This document shows, piece after piece, positions 43,855 to 50,855 of a stretch of DNA of 50,855 nucleotides. Origin of the DNA: Phycisphaerae bacterium (lineage in GTDB: Bacteria; Planctomycetota; Phycisphaerae; UBA1845; PWPN01); contig JAAYDF010000192.1 in the NCBI GenBank assembly GCA_012729395.1, positions 1 to 50,855 of the forward strand, in the 5' to 3' direction. The notes under the pieces were generated by a model, which saw nothing but the letters and a program-made list of their open reading frames with translations, had not been told where the DNA came from and did not search any database. The translations under genes were made by a program, and so were the position numbers. The stretch's first letter is position 1. The number at the start of each line of letters is the position of its first letter.

Positions 43855-44736
43855 ATGCTCACGTTGACATTCCTGGGTGTCGGATCGGCGTTCGCCAAGC
43901 GCAACTACCATTCCAACCTGCTGATCGAGGCCTGGCATAAGGGGCCGGACCATCAGGATCGCCCCGACGACACGCTGCTTGTGGATTTCGGGAGCACCGG
44001 GCCGCTGGCCATGCATCAATTGATTGGGCAGCCCGGTTTCGCGTACCTGAACAGCCAGGGGCGGATCAACTACCCGGCCATTCATCGGGTGTTCGTGACC
44101 CACCAGCACGCGGACCACATCGGCGGGCTGGAAGAGATGGCCCTGATGAACGCCTACTTCTTCCGCGATACGGTCAAGGATCGGCCGTTCAAGCCACAGA
44201 TCATCAGCTCGTTGAGCATCCTGCTGAATCTATGGGACCAGTCGCTCAAGGGCGGGTTGAGCGCCATGGCGGGTCGGTACGCGTTGCTTCAGGATTACTT
44301 CTACATTCTGGCGCTGAATCCGAAGGAGCCGGGCAAGGACGGCTTCACCATGCTCAAGCGTTATCGGTTCGCGCTGTTTCCGACGGACCACATCCAGATC
44401 GAGCGCAAGTACGACTGGCCTTCGCACGGGTTGTTCATCGAGGACACGCAGACCGGGCGGTGCGTGTTCTTCTCGGGTGATACGCGGTTCGATTATGCCG
44501 CTTACGCCCGCATGATGGAACGGGCGGATGTGTGCTTCCACGAGGTGCAGTTGTTCGACGAGCCCACGCCGGTGCACTCGCTGGTAGGCGAGATGCGGAC
44601 GCTGCCCGAGCCGATTCGCCGCAAGACTTGGCTGTATCATTTCGGCGATGACTGGGATACCGGGCCGTTCGACTTTGTGCCGGATGAGTTCGCCGGATTC
44701 GCCACGCCCCAGCAGCGGTATCGGGTTCTGGACTGA
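43855..44736 (+). CDS. metallo-beta-lactamase-fold hydrolase
   Basis: A 293-residue hydrolase of the MBL (RNase Z/glyoxalase-like) superfamily. The metal motif is TQHADH-like THQHADHIGGLEE with His83, His85, Asp87 and His88. Further motifs are FFSGDTRFDY (metal Asp) and a C-terminal LYHFGDDW with histidine. It is closest to the 'metal-dependent hydrolase' group related to RNase Z, but the substrate is unknown. ATG 43855 begins with LTLTFLGVGSAF, the usual family start; the frame to 43819 adds an unlikely tail. Divergent from sucD. Confidence 0.8.
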   Translation: MLTLTFLGVGSAFAKRNYHSNLLIEAWHKGPDHQDRPDDTLLVDFGSTGPLAMHQLIGQPGFAYLNSQGRINYPAIHRVFVTHQHADHIGGLEEMALMNAYFFRDTVKDRPFKPQIISSLSILLNLWDQSLKGGLSAMAGRYALLQDYFYILALNPKEPGKDGFTMLKRYRFALFPTDHIQIERKYDWPSHGLFIEDTQTGRCVFFSGDTRFDYAAYARMMERADVCFHEVQLFDEPTPVHSLVGEMRTLPEPIRRKTWLYHFGDDWDTGPFDFVPDEFAGFATPQQRYRVLD

Positions 44737-44783
44737 GAGCGTTGACGAGAGGCCGTCGCGCCGCTCAGATCCTCACCCAATCG

Positions 44784-44848
44784 GAGCCGCGCCCGTAAGG
44801 AAGCGGTTCTTCCCTTTCGGCGCGACCGCTCCCTGACGGTCGCGGCTC
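44784..44848. repeat. dispersed imperfect-palindrome element
   Basis: A 65-bp near-palindrome: 44784-44807 pairs with 44825-44848 at 21 of 24 positions around a 17-base loop. A diverged half copy lies at 36169-36206 (30 of 38 identical). Such sequences recur through planctomycete genomes, as far as I recall, and here sit between convergent genes. Confidence 0.6.
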
Positions 44849-44876
44849 TGCTTGAGCGGCTTTGCTGGGTGTATTC

Positions 44877-45551
44877 TCATATATTCTCAGAGCTTTCTTC
44901 GGGTGTCTGTGGTGCGTTTGCTGGTTCACCCGTGATCGGCCAGGGCAGGCCGTACAACGTGCGCACGGCCTCGGCCAGCCGGCGCGGATTGCCGGTGGCG
45001 GGCGGCGCATCGTCGGAGGCGGTTGGGCGGGTCGGGCTGCTCGGGGACCGCGGTTGGCCTCGGCGAGAACGGGAATCGGAAGGTGCGTGGCGTTCGCCCG
45101 CCATGCCGCCGAGAATGGCGGCCAGGCGGGCCAACTCGGCCACGGTGAGTTGGGAGCCGGTCTCGCCCGCGAGGGCCTGGATGACGCGACTGAGGAGCAG
45201 AACCTGGCTGCCGGCGACCAAGCGGTGGCGGTAGTCTTCGGGCAGGCAGCCGACGACTCCGGCCAGGAGCTCGGACGCGGCCGCGGGGCGGACCAGTTGT
45301 TCGAGCTTGCGGGCGTAGCTTCGCAAGGCGGCCAGCGAGACCCCATAGCGGGCTTGGAGCTCGAACCGGGCGGCGATGGCTTCGAGCGTTGGGCAGTCGG
45401 CCGGCCGCAGCAGGATGGCCTGATCCAGTGGGCCGCGGATAGTCAACGGCACTTTACGGCAGACAGCCGACCGCCGGAGCACCTCCGGCAAAGGGTCGGT
45501 GTCCCGTTGAGCCGGCTGTTGAGGTTCCTTCTTGGTCTTGGTTGCTTCCAT
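44877..45551 (-). CDS. hypothetical protein with possible helix-turn-helix
   Basis: A 224-residue protein I cannot name. It opens with a Lys/Glu/Gln-rich tail, then a helical domain in which TLEAIAARFELQARYGVSLA and ALRSYARKLEQLV could form a helix-turn-helix, as in small phage- or transposon-linked DNA-binding proteins. Further helices reach about residue 150, followed by a Ser/Arg/Pro-rich linker and a short C-terminal piece. ATG 45551 is preferred to the upstream frame at 45665, which is low in complexity. No ribosome site of note. It lies in repeat-rich DNA and may be a young or horizontally acquired gene. Confidence 0.55.
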   Translation of the reverse strand: MEATKTKKEPQQPAQRDTDPLPEVLRRSAVCRKVPLTIRGPLDQAILLRPADCPTLEAIAARFELQARYGVSLAALRSYARKLEQLVRPAAASELLAGVVGCLPEDYRHRLVAGSQVLLLSRVIQALAGETGSQLTVAELARLAAILGGMAGERHAPSDSRSRRGQPRSPSSPTRPTASDDAPPATGNPRRLAEAVRTLYGLPWPITGEPANAPQTPEESSENI

Positions 45552-45834
45552 GGTTGCTGCCCCGCTGCCGGTGGGGGTTCCCGACGACCCCGCTCGCCAT
45601 CGTGCATTCGCCCCTTCGAGGGACTTGCCCAGAGAACACGTCGCCCGCCCCGATCCTTTCCGCAAGAAAGGGGCGGCACCCGCGGCCGACGTGGAACCAG
45701 ATCGGGTCGGCCGGCGTCCAATTGAGCAGAGGCGAGCGAGCCAGGAGGCGAGCGAGGAGAGCGTTCGTGTGGCACTGCCCTGTGAGCAGGTATGTGTTTA
45801 GCGCCCCTCCTGGATACTGTTGGTCCGCGCTAGG

Positions 45835-45852
45835 CCCGGCATTCATGCCGGG
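45835..45852. repeat. GA-centred palindrome, copy 1
   Basis: CCCGGCAT-TC-ATGCCGGG: 8-bp arms around a dinucleotide (GA on the minus strand). Same layout as copies 2 and 3. Confidence 0.55.
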
Positions 45853-45967
45853 TGGGTCGGGTTTGCCTGCCCCAATCGTCCAGCTCGCCTTGGCGAGGTT
45901 CTCGATGCATGGGTTTACCGGATCGCGGCACCGACTCGGCCTTCATGGCTCAAGCCGCCCATCGAGA

Positions 45968-45985
45968 ACCCCGGTGAACCGGGGT
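45968..45985. repeat. GA-centred palindrome, copy 2
   Basis: ACCCCGGT-GA-ACCGGGGT: 8-bp arms around GA. Similar in build but not identical to copies 1 and 3. Confidence 0.55.
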
Positions 45986-46013
45986 CGCGCATTGACCGAG
46001 CAGGCTTCGGAGA

Positions 46014-46031
46014 CCCGGCGTGAACGCCGGG
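46014..46031. repeat. GA-centred palindrome, copy 3
   Basis: CCCGGCGT-GA-ACGCCGGG: 8-bp arms around GA. Differs from copy 1 by one base in each arm. Confidence 0.55.
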
Positions 46032-46231
46032 CCTTGCGCGTGCTCTGCGGGACGCTATGCACGTACGTGAGCAGTGCTTCGGTGTAAGCCCTTGGTCGCG
46101 AGCAGATTCGCTCGGTCCGAGGCCGTCTTGCGAACGCCTCCGTTGGCTTGTGGTTGTGTATCAGTTGAAGGATATGGATTCCGGATGCATGTGCGGGGAC
46201 AATTGTCCGCGTCTATGACAAGGAGCCTGCG

Positions 46232-47788
46232 ATGAGAAGACATGGATTGGGTATGTGCCGAGTGGCGGTGACCACGTTCGTGGCTGTGCTGACGCTGGGA
46301 TGGGGCGGCATGCGGCCGGCGGTGTGGGCGGCGGAGGAGGGCTCGACAACCGCCCTGACCATCTACAGCTCCGCCCAACCGGGAGCCATTCCGCCGGAGT
46401 TATACACCGGAGGCATGCCCTTCCGCGGCCAGGTTCCGGGCTATGCCATGGTGCGGCACGAGCGGAGCATGGACTTGCCCAACGGACGATCCCAGGTGCG
46501 CTTCACCGACGTGGCCGCCCAGATCGACCCGACCACGGTATCGTTCGTGTCGCTCAGCGATCCGCAGACGCGGGTGCTGGAGCAGAACTACCAGTTCGAT
46601 CTGGTCAGTGGCGACAAGCTGATGGAACGTTACCTGGATCGGCAGATCACCGTGGACCAGATCACCGGCGACAAGGTGCAGACGTTCACCGGCACGTTGC
46701 TGAGTACGTCGGGCGGGGTGATTCTGCGGGGCGAGGACGGGCAGGTTCAAGTGGTCCAGAACTACGCGAACGTGCGGTTTCCTGAGTTACCCGGCGGGCT
46801 GATTACCCGGCCGACGCTGGTGTGGGAGGTGGCGACTGCCCAGCCCGGCCCGCACCGGACGCGGGTGACCTACCAGACGAGTGCGATGACTTGGTGGGCG
46901 GACTACAACCTGATCTTCGCCGAGGGTGCCGACGCCAACAGCGGGTTGCTCGACGTCGGGGCGTGGGTGAGCATCATCAACCAGTCGGGGGCGTCGTACC
47001 CGGACGCGCGGCTGAAACTGATTGCCGGCGACGTGCACCGGGCTCCGCAACCGCAACCCAAGATGATGCGGGCGCGCATGGCCCCAGAGGAGATGTCCCA
47101 GATGGTGGATGCCGCGGGCTTCGAGGAGAAGGCCTTCTTCGAGTATCATCTGTACACGCTGGGCCGGCCGACGACTTTACCGGACAACTCGACCAAGCAG
47201 ATCGAGCTCTTTCCCGTGGCCCGGCAGGTGCCGTGCGAGAAGGTGCTGGTGTACTACGGCCTCGATCAGGGTTTCCGCGGTTTCCTTCCCAGCCTGATAA
47301 CCGACCGCAACTTGGGCGCCCAGGGCAACAAGAAGGTGGACATCTACCTGCGGTTCAAGAACGAAGAGCAGATCGGCATGGGCATGCCCCTGCCGGCCGG
47401 CCGCATCCGGGTCAGCAAGCTCGACCCGGCCGACGATTCGCTGGAGTTCATCGGCGAGGATGCGATCGACCACACGCCGCGCAACGAGGAGGTGCTCATC
47501 AAGCTGGGCAGTGCGTTCGACGTGGTGTGCGAGCGGACGCAGCTCGACTTCCAGATCGACACCCGCCGCAGTTGGATGGAGGAGACGATCGAGATCAAGA
47601 TCCGCAACCACAAGACCGAGCCGGTGAAGATCATTGCCAAGGAGAACCTTTACCGCTGGGTCAACTGGGAGATTCAGCAGCCCACACATAAGTTCGAGAA
47701 GGCGGACGCCCGGACGATCCACTTCCCCGTCACCGTGGCCCCGGACGGCGAAGTCGTGATCCGCTACAAGGTGCGGTATACGTGGTAG
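46232..47788 (+). CDS. exported DUF4139 domain protein
   Basis: A 518-residue exported protein. A signal peptide ends near VWAAEEG (residue 33-35). The mature chain is beta-rich, with MDLPNGRSQVRFTDVAAQID and the duplicated TFTGTLLSTSGGVILRG-type strand near the front, and the DUF4139 core from about 200 (VTYQTSAMTWWADYNLIFAE, GLLDVGAWVSIINQSGASYP, ending VTVAPDGEVVIRYKVRY). DUF4139 proteins are widespread and of unknown role; 'mucoidy inhibitor A' relatives share this domain. AAGGAG lies six bases before ATG 46232. The gene is transcribed alone. Confidence 0.82.
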   Translation: MRRHGLGMCRVAVTTFVAVLTLGWGGMRPAVWAAEEGSTTALTIYSSAQPGAIPPELYTGGMPFRGQVPGYAMVRHERSMDLPNGRSQVRFTDVAAQIDPTTVSFVSLSDPQTRVLEQNYQFDLVSGDKLMERYLDRQITVDQITGDKVQTFTGTLLSTSGGVILRGEDGQVQVVQNYANVRFPELPGGLITRPTLVWEVATAQPGPHRTRVTYQTSAMTWWADYNLIFAEGADANSGLLDVGAWVSIINQSGASYPDARLKLIAGDVHRAPQPQPKMMRARMAPEEMSQMVDAAGFEEKAFFEYHLYTLGRPTTLPDNSTKQIELFPVARQVPCEKVLVYYGLDQGFRGFLPSLITDRNLGAQGNKKVDIYLRFKNEEQIGMGMPLPAGRIRVSKLDPADDSLEFIGEDAIDHTPRNEEVLIKLGSAFDVVCERTQLDFQIDTRRSWMEETIEIKIRNHKTEPVKIIAKENLYRWVNWEIQQPTHKFEKADARTIHFPVTVAPDGEVVIRYKVRYTW

Positions 47789-47800
47789 GTGGGGTGGGGC

Positions 47801-47894
47801 GTGATGAGTGATGGGTGATGAGTCATGAGTTGTGAGCGATAAGTGGTTAGGGAAGGTTTCTCGCTAAGTGTGAGAAGGAATGAGCGATAAGTGG
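47801..47894 (+). repeat. degenerate short repeats and a 14-bp direct repeat
   Basis: From 47801 the sequence is a run of GTGATGAGT-like units. TGAGCGATAAGTGG occurs at 47833-47846 and again, identical, at 47881-47894 (48 bp apart). Similar ATGAGTGATG-type runs are common between planctomycete genes, as far as I recall. Confidence 0.5.
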
Positions 47895-48176
47895 GAAGGA
47901 GGGGGGACGCCATCGGGAAGCGTGCAAGCCTTGCCACGGGCTTGCCGCTTCGCGGCGCATCGGACAACCCGCTCGGTCGCCGGATGTTCCCTTTCGCGGG
48001 ACACCCGCACCCCTTGGACCGGCGGGCGAGCGGGAATTGTCCCGCGAATTCTTCCGCAAACCTCGCCTTTCTCGCCGGCGGCTTGCCAACCGGGGTGACA
48101 CCGCGCTAAAGTAGCCCGTGATGAACTGCCTTTCGGACGCCGTCGGCACGCGGGTGCCCCGGCGTCCGGCAAGCAG
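47895..48176 (+). other. hairpin-rich leader before the O-acetylhomoserine sulfhydrylase gene
   Basis: Completes the gene-free stretch 47789-48191. Stems seen: GCAAGCC/GGCTTGC (47924-47945), GCCGC/GCGGC (47944-47956), GCGGGA/TCCCGC (48030-48045), and a long CGGACGCCG/CGGCGTCCG stem (48134-48168) with an inner GGCAC/GTGCC. None matches a SAM, SAH or cobalamin riboswitch consensus that I can recognise. It could be an unnamed RNA regulator or just repeats. Confidence 0.35.
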
Positions 48177-48191
48177 ATGGAGACCACGCTC

Positions 48192-49496
48192 ATGGCAGAC
48201 GCACCCTCGTACGGCATCGGCACGCGCTGCTTGCACGCCGGCCAGCAAGCCGACCCAACGACGACCGCCCGGGCGGTTCCGATCTACGCGACGACGAGTT
48301 ACGTGTTCCACGATACCGACCACGCGGCCAACCTCTTCGGCCTGCGGGAGTTCGGGAACATCTACAGTCGCCTGATGAACCCCACCAACGATGTGCTCGA
48401 AAAGCGCATGGCCGCCCTCGACGGCGGGGTCGGCGCCTTGGCGGTATCCAGCGGGCAGTCGGCAATCTACATCGCGATCCTCAACATTTGCCGTGCGGGG
48501 CAGAACTTCATCTCCGCCACCAGCCTTTACGGCGGCACGTGGACGCTGTTCACCCAGACCTTCCCCAAGCTGGGCATGAAGGCCAAGTTCTTCGATCCGG
48601 CCAAGCCGGCCGAGCTCAAGAAGCTGGTCGATAAGGATACCCGCTGCGTGTACCTCGAATCGCTGGGCAATCCCAAGAACGACGTGCCCGACTTCGCGGA
48701 GATCGCCCGCGTGGCCCACGAGCTGGGCTTGCCGGTGATCTGCGACAACACGGTCCTGACGCCCGTGCTGCTGCGGCCCTTCGAGCACGGTATCGACATC
48801 ACCGTGTACAGTTGCACGAAGTTCATCGGTGGGCACGGGCTGCACGTCGGCGGGTGCATCGTCGATTCCGGCAAGTTCGACTGGACGGCCGAGCCCGCGA
48901 AGTGGCCCGAGTTCACCGAGCCGGATCCCTCCTACCACGGCATGGTCTTCGCCGAGGCCCTCAAGCCGGTGGGCAACATTTCGTACATCCTCAAGTGCCG
49001 CACGCACTTTCTGCGCGACATGGGCAGTTGCATGAGCCCGTTTGCCGCGTTTCTGTTCATTCAGGGCCTCGAGACGCTGCACCTGCGCATGGCCCGGCAC
49101 TGCGAGAACGCGTTGAAGGTCGCCCGGCATCTGGCGGAGCACCCGGCCGTGTCGTGGGTGAACTACCCCGGCCTGCCGGACCACCCCTTCCACGCCGCCG
49201 CCCGCAAATACCTGCCCACAGGCTGCGGGGCGATCGTCGGCTTCGGCATTCAGGGCGGCATGGCGGCGGGCAAGAAGTTCATCAACTCAGTCAAGCTGAT
49301 GAGCCACCTGGCCAACATCGGCGACGCCAAGACGCTGTGCATCCACCCGGCCAGCACCACGCACTCGCAGCTCACCGAGGCCGAGCAGGCCGCGACCGGC
49401 GTCGTCCCCGAGTACGTCCGCCTCTCGATCGGCATCGAAGACGCCGCGGACATCCTCGCCGACATCGACCAGGCCCTCGCCGCGTCGCAGAAGTAG
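48192..49496 (+). CDS. O-acetylhomoserine sulfhydrylase (MetY-like)
   Basis: A 434-residue PLP enzyme of the Cys/Met metabolism family that makes homocysteine from O-acetylhomoserine and sulfide. It shows [67 protein letters not shown] and the PLP lysine in [11 protein letters not shown] (Lys210), plus the C-terminal [10 protein letters not shown] and [11 protein letters not shown]. Length and motifs fit MetY rather than the shorter cystathionine enzymes. ATG 48192 with GGAG nine bases upstream is preferred over ATG 48177, which abuts the leader hairpin. Confidence 0.9.
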   Translation: MADAPSYGIGTRCLHAGQQADPTTTARAVPIYATTSYVFHDTDHAANLFGLREFGNIYSRLMNPTNDVLEKRMAALDGGVGALAVSSGQSAIYIAILNICRAGQNFISATSLYGGTWTLFTQTFPKLGMKAKFFDPAKPAELKKLVDKDTRCVYLESLGNPKNDVPDFAEIARVAHELGLPVICDNTVLTPVLLRPFEHGIDITVYSCTKFIGGHGLHVGGCIVDSGKFDWTAEPAKWPEFTEPDPSYHGMVFAEALKPVGNISYILKCRTHFLRDMGSCMSPFAAFLFIQGLETLHLRMARHCENALKVARHLAEHPAVSWVNYPGLPDHPFHAAARKYLPTGCGAIVGFGIQGGMAAGKKFINSVKLMSHLANIGDAKTLCIHPASTTHSQLTEAEQAATGVVPEYVRLSIGIEDAADILADIDQALAASQK

Positions 49497-49543
49497 GTCA
49501 GGACCACAGGCGTAGGTCATGACCACAGGAAACAGGTCAGGAC
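49494..49543 (+). repeat. three tandem copies of an AGGTCAGGACCACAGG-like unit
   Basis: Starting inside the metY stop region, AGGTCAGGACCACAGG, AGGTCATGACCACAGG and AGGTCAGGACCAAGG follow one another with about 19-20 bp spacing. Part of the gene-free stretch 49497-49865, which also holds the shared 16-mer at 49698 and no supported gene. Confidence 0.55.
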
Positions 49544-49697
49544 CAAGGTAACTTGTTGCTGTTCGTCACCAACGCGCCCCCATCGCCAGCGCCGGGGACG
49601 CCAGCCATGTACGCAAGGATGGCAACGCCGTAGCGGTCGCCCCCCGACTTCGGCGAGCTCCCTTGGGGTCTGAGCCTCAGGGTCGAAGACAGCCGAG

Positions 49698-49713
49698 CCG
49701 TGGCGACCGGCGT
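49698..49713 (+). repeat. 16-bp sequence shared with 39475-39490
   Basis: An exact 16-base match to the intergenic sequence at 39475-39490. The flanks differ, apart from the common GGTCGCCCCCCG nearby. Confidence 0.4.
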
Positions 49714-49865
49714 CTGGTTCGGCCACAACAAACGAACCTGGCCCGGTTTCCCCAGTAGGTCGATCGGCGAATCCGATCCCCGCGAGGGATCGATCGCAAA
49801 CGCAACTGGCATGGGGATAGTCCCCTACTTCTGGCAGCCGGCTACTCCGCATTTCCAGGTGCGAT

Positions 49866-50735
49866 TCAGGGCAACACGAAGTCTCCGCAACAACCGCAAG
49901 CCATTAGCCACCCGATCGCTACAGACGCAAGCGCAATCACCGGGATGAAGGCCTGCACCAATCTGAGGTTCCCTCCCTGTGGGACTCGAACACCAATTGC
50001 TCGCTCTATGCAGAGGGACCACCACAGAAGCATCCCCACGATCCAACCACACATCGAGGAATACACGATGAACTGGTAGCCAGCAGATTGCCCTGCAACC
50101 CAACCTATCAGCAGGCGTACAGGCAAGTAACTGACCGTTAGGATCAGGAAGCCACTATAGTAACTCAGCATGTACCACCAAGATAAGCTCGTCGGTGGTG
50201 TGCTATGAGGCGCCAGCCGGTTCCGAACCATGCCACCGAGAAGGACAGCGAGTGCCCCTTCGCACAAGATGGACCCAATAATCGTTGCCAAGGATGCCAC
50301 GGCAAAGATGAAGAGGCCAATCCCAAGACTTAGCGAGTCGGTCACGTCCACGGAGGCCAGAGAGCCCAGCAGTGTGATGAGAATCACCGCGATTCGGACG
50401 GTGATCCAGTAGCTCAAGGCCGAGCGGGCATCGAAGCGCCAGGGCATCTGGCGGGCGAACTCCGTGGGACGGAACCAAGTCATCCAGCAGACACGGAAGA
50501 AGCGGACGAGCAGGCCTCCCTGGCTGGGGTCGTCCCAGATGGGCACGGGGAACGGCTCGCCGGCGAGCATGCGCCGCATCAGGTCCGGGTCGAACGGTGT
50601 GTTGCATTCCGGGCAGCGGTTGTCGGCCAACCCGGTGAGGTTGTAGTCGCAGTTCAGGCAGCGCAGGCCGATGTCCTCGGCGGATGTCGAGAGGGACGCT
50701 TCGGAGGGTTCTGGAGTGTCGCCGGACCGGTCCAT
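49866..50735 (-). CDS. zinc-ribbon membrane protein (planctomycete-type)
   Basis: A 289-residue protein. Residues about 22-48 form a four-cysteine ribbon (LRCLNCDYNLTGLADNRCPE with CNTP following), a hallmark seen mostly in Phycisphaerae proteins. It is followed by five or six membrane helices in a Yip1-like layout (RFFRVCWMTWFRPTEFARQM precedes the first). The function is unknown; membrane organisation or regulation is a guess. ATG 50735 is preferred over GTG 50783. The protein is complete and lies just before the tandem repeat at the window end. Confidence 0.75.
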   Translation of the reverse strand: MDRSGDTPEPSEASLSTSAEDIGLRCLNCDYNLTGLADNRCPECNTPFDPDLMRRMLAGEPFPVPIWDDPSQGGLLVRFFRVCWMTWFRPTEFARQMPWRFDARSALSYWITVRIAVILITLLGSLASVDVTDSLSLGIGLFIFAVASLATIIGSILCEGALAVLLGGMVRNRLAPHSTPPTSLSWWYMLSYYSGFLILTVSYLPVRLLIGWVAGQSAGYQFIVYSSMCGWIVGMLLWWSLCIERAIGVRVPQGGNLRLVQAFIPVIALASVAIGWLMACGCCGDFVLP

Positions 50736-50792
50736 ATCCCAGCCAGTGTACGCCGCGTCGCCTTCGGCCACAACGCGAAACACTCAGAGCCG

Positions 50793-50855
50793 CTCGCTCG
50801 CGCTCGGGGCTCGTTGGGTTCCCACTCGCTCGCGCTCGGGGCTCGTTGGGTTCCC
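50793..50855. repeat. 32-bp tandem repeat running off the window
   Basis: A 32-bp unit beginning CTCGCTCGCGCTCGGGGCTC repeats at 50793-50824 and 50825-50855, where the window stops one base short of the second unit. More copies may lie beyond. Confidence 0.7.

Larger units (their letters stand above)
45552..46231. other. 680-bp gene-free, palindrome-rich region
   Basis: Separates the hypothetical HTH gene from the DUF4139 gene (divergent). It carries three GA-centred palindromes (45835-45852, 45968-45985, 46014-46031). The ribosome site AAGGAG (46220-46225) belongs to the next gene. No supported coding frame. Confidence 0.5.

Noticed and set aside
47895-48191. SAM or cobalamin riboswitch upstream of metY
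   Set aside because: I looked for the SAM-I, SAM-II and cobalamin conserved cores by eye and found none; only unnamed hairpins are present.
1-50855. CRISPR array, insertion sequence or prophage
   Set aside because: No regularly spaced direct repeats with spacers, no transposase or phage structural gene, and no long terminal inverted repeats were seen.

Overview
The window looks like a chromosomal piece of a high-GC planctomycete, probably class Phycisphaerae. The grounds are a zinc-ribbon membrane protein of the 'CxxCxYxLTGL...CPEC' type near the right end, a flagellar cluster with FlgI/FlgH rings, and intergenic stretches filled with short dispersed palindromes of a kind I recall from planctomycete genomes. 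The lineage call is inference; there is no rRNA or tRNA gene to confirm it.

Left end (1-8204, minus strand): a seven-gene operon. The first gene encodes an unusual regulator, an excisionase-type helix-turn-helix joined to a PTS EIIA(Ntr)-like domain. Then come four membrane subunits (HyfB, HyfC, HyfE and HyfF-like), a fused NuoC-NuoD/HyfG-like large subunit and a ferredoxin-HyfI fusion. The large subunit lacks the cysteines that bind Ni-Fe, so this is an energy-converting hydrogenase-related (Ehr) complex, not a hydrogenase. A good sigma70-type promoter with a direct repeat around its -10 box lies in front, back to back with the promoter of an S41 protease gene.

8322-14925 (plus): S41 protease, a secreted repeat/coiled-coil protein, a membrane-bound nucleotide-sugar 4,6-dehydratase, and murD.

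15009-27759 (plus): a flagellar rod, ring, hook-filament and filament cluster in the order flgF-flgG-flgA-flgH-flgI-flgJ-flgN-flgK-flgL-fliW-csrA-fliC. A near-perfect sigma54 promoter with an upstream inverted repeat precedes flgF. fliW-csrA-flagellin is the known CsrA/FliW control circuit, and the flagellin leader carries GGA motifs and a hairpin that fit it.

27965-44736: mixed housekeeping and hypothetical genes. These include an O-antigen-ligase/TPR protein overlapping a PduO-type cobalamin adenosyltransferase, a GIDE-domain membrane protein, a proline-rich TPR protein coded partly by a 21-bp tandem repeat, a TetR regulator, a three-gene overlapping unit (two lipoproteins and a HAD phosphatase), a CAP-domain lipoprotein, an orphan GspE/PilB ATPase, an orphan succinyl-CoA ligase alpha subunit and a metallo-beta-lactamase-fold hydrolase.

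44737-50855: a repeat-rich stretch with a small HTH-like hypothetical protein, a DUF4139 protein, an O-acetylhomoserine sulfhydrylase behind a hairpin-rich leader, and the zinc-ribbon membrane protein. The window ends inside a 32-bp tandem repeat. No CRISPR array, insertion sequence, prophage, tRNA or rRNA was seen.
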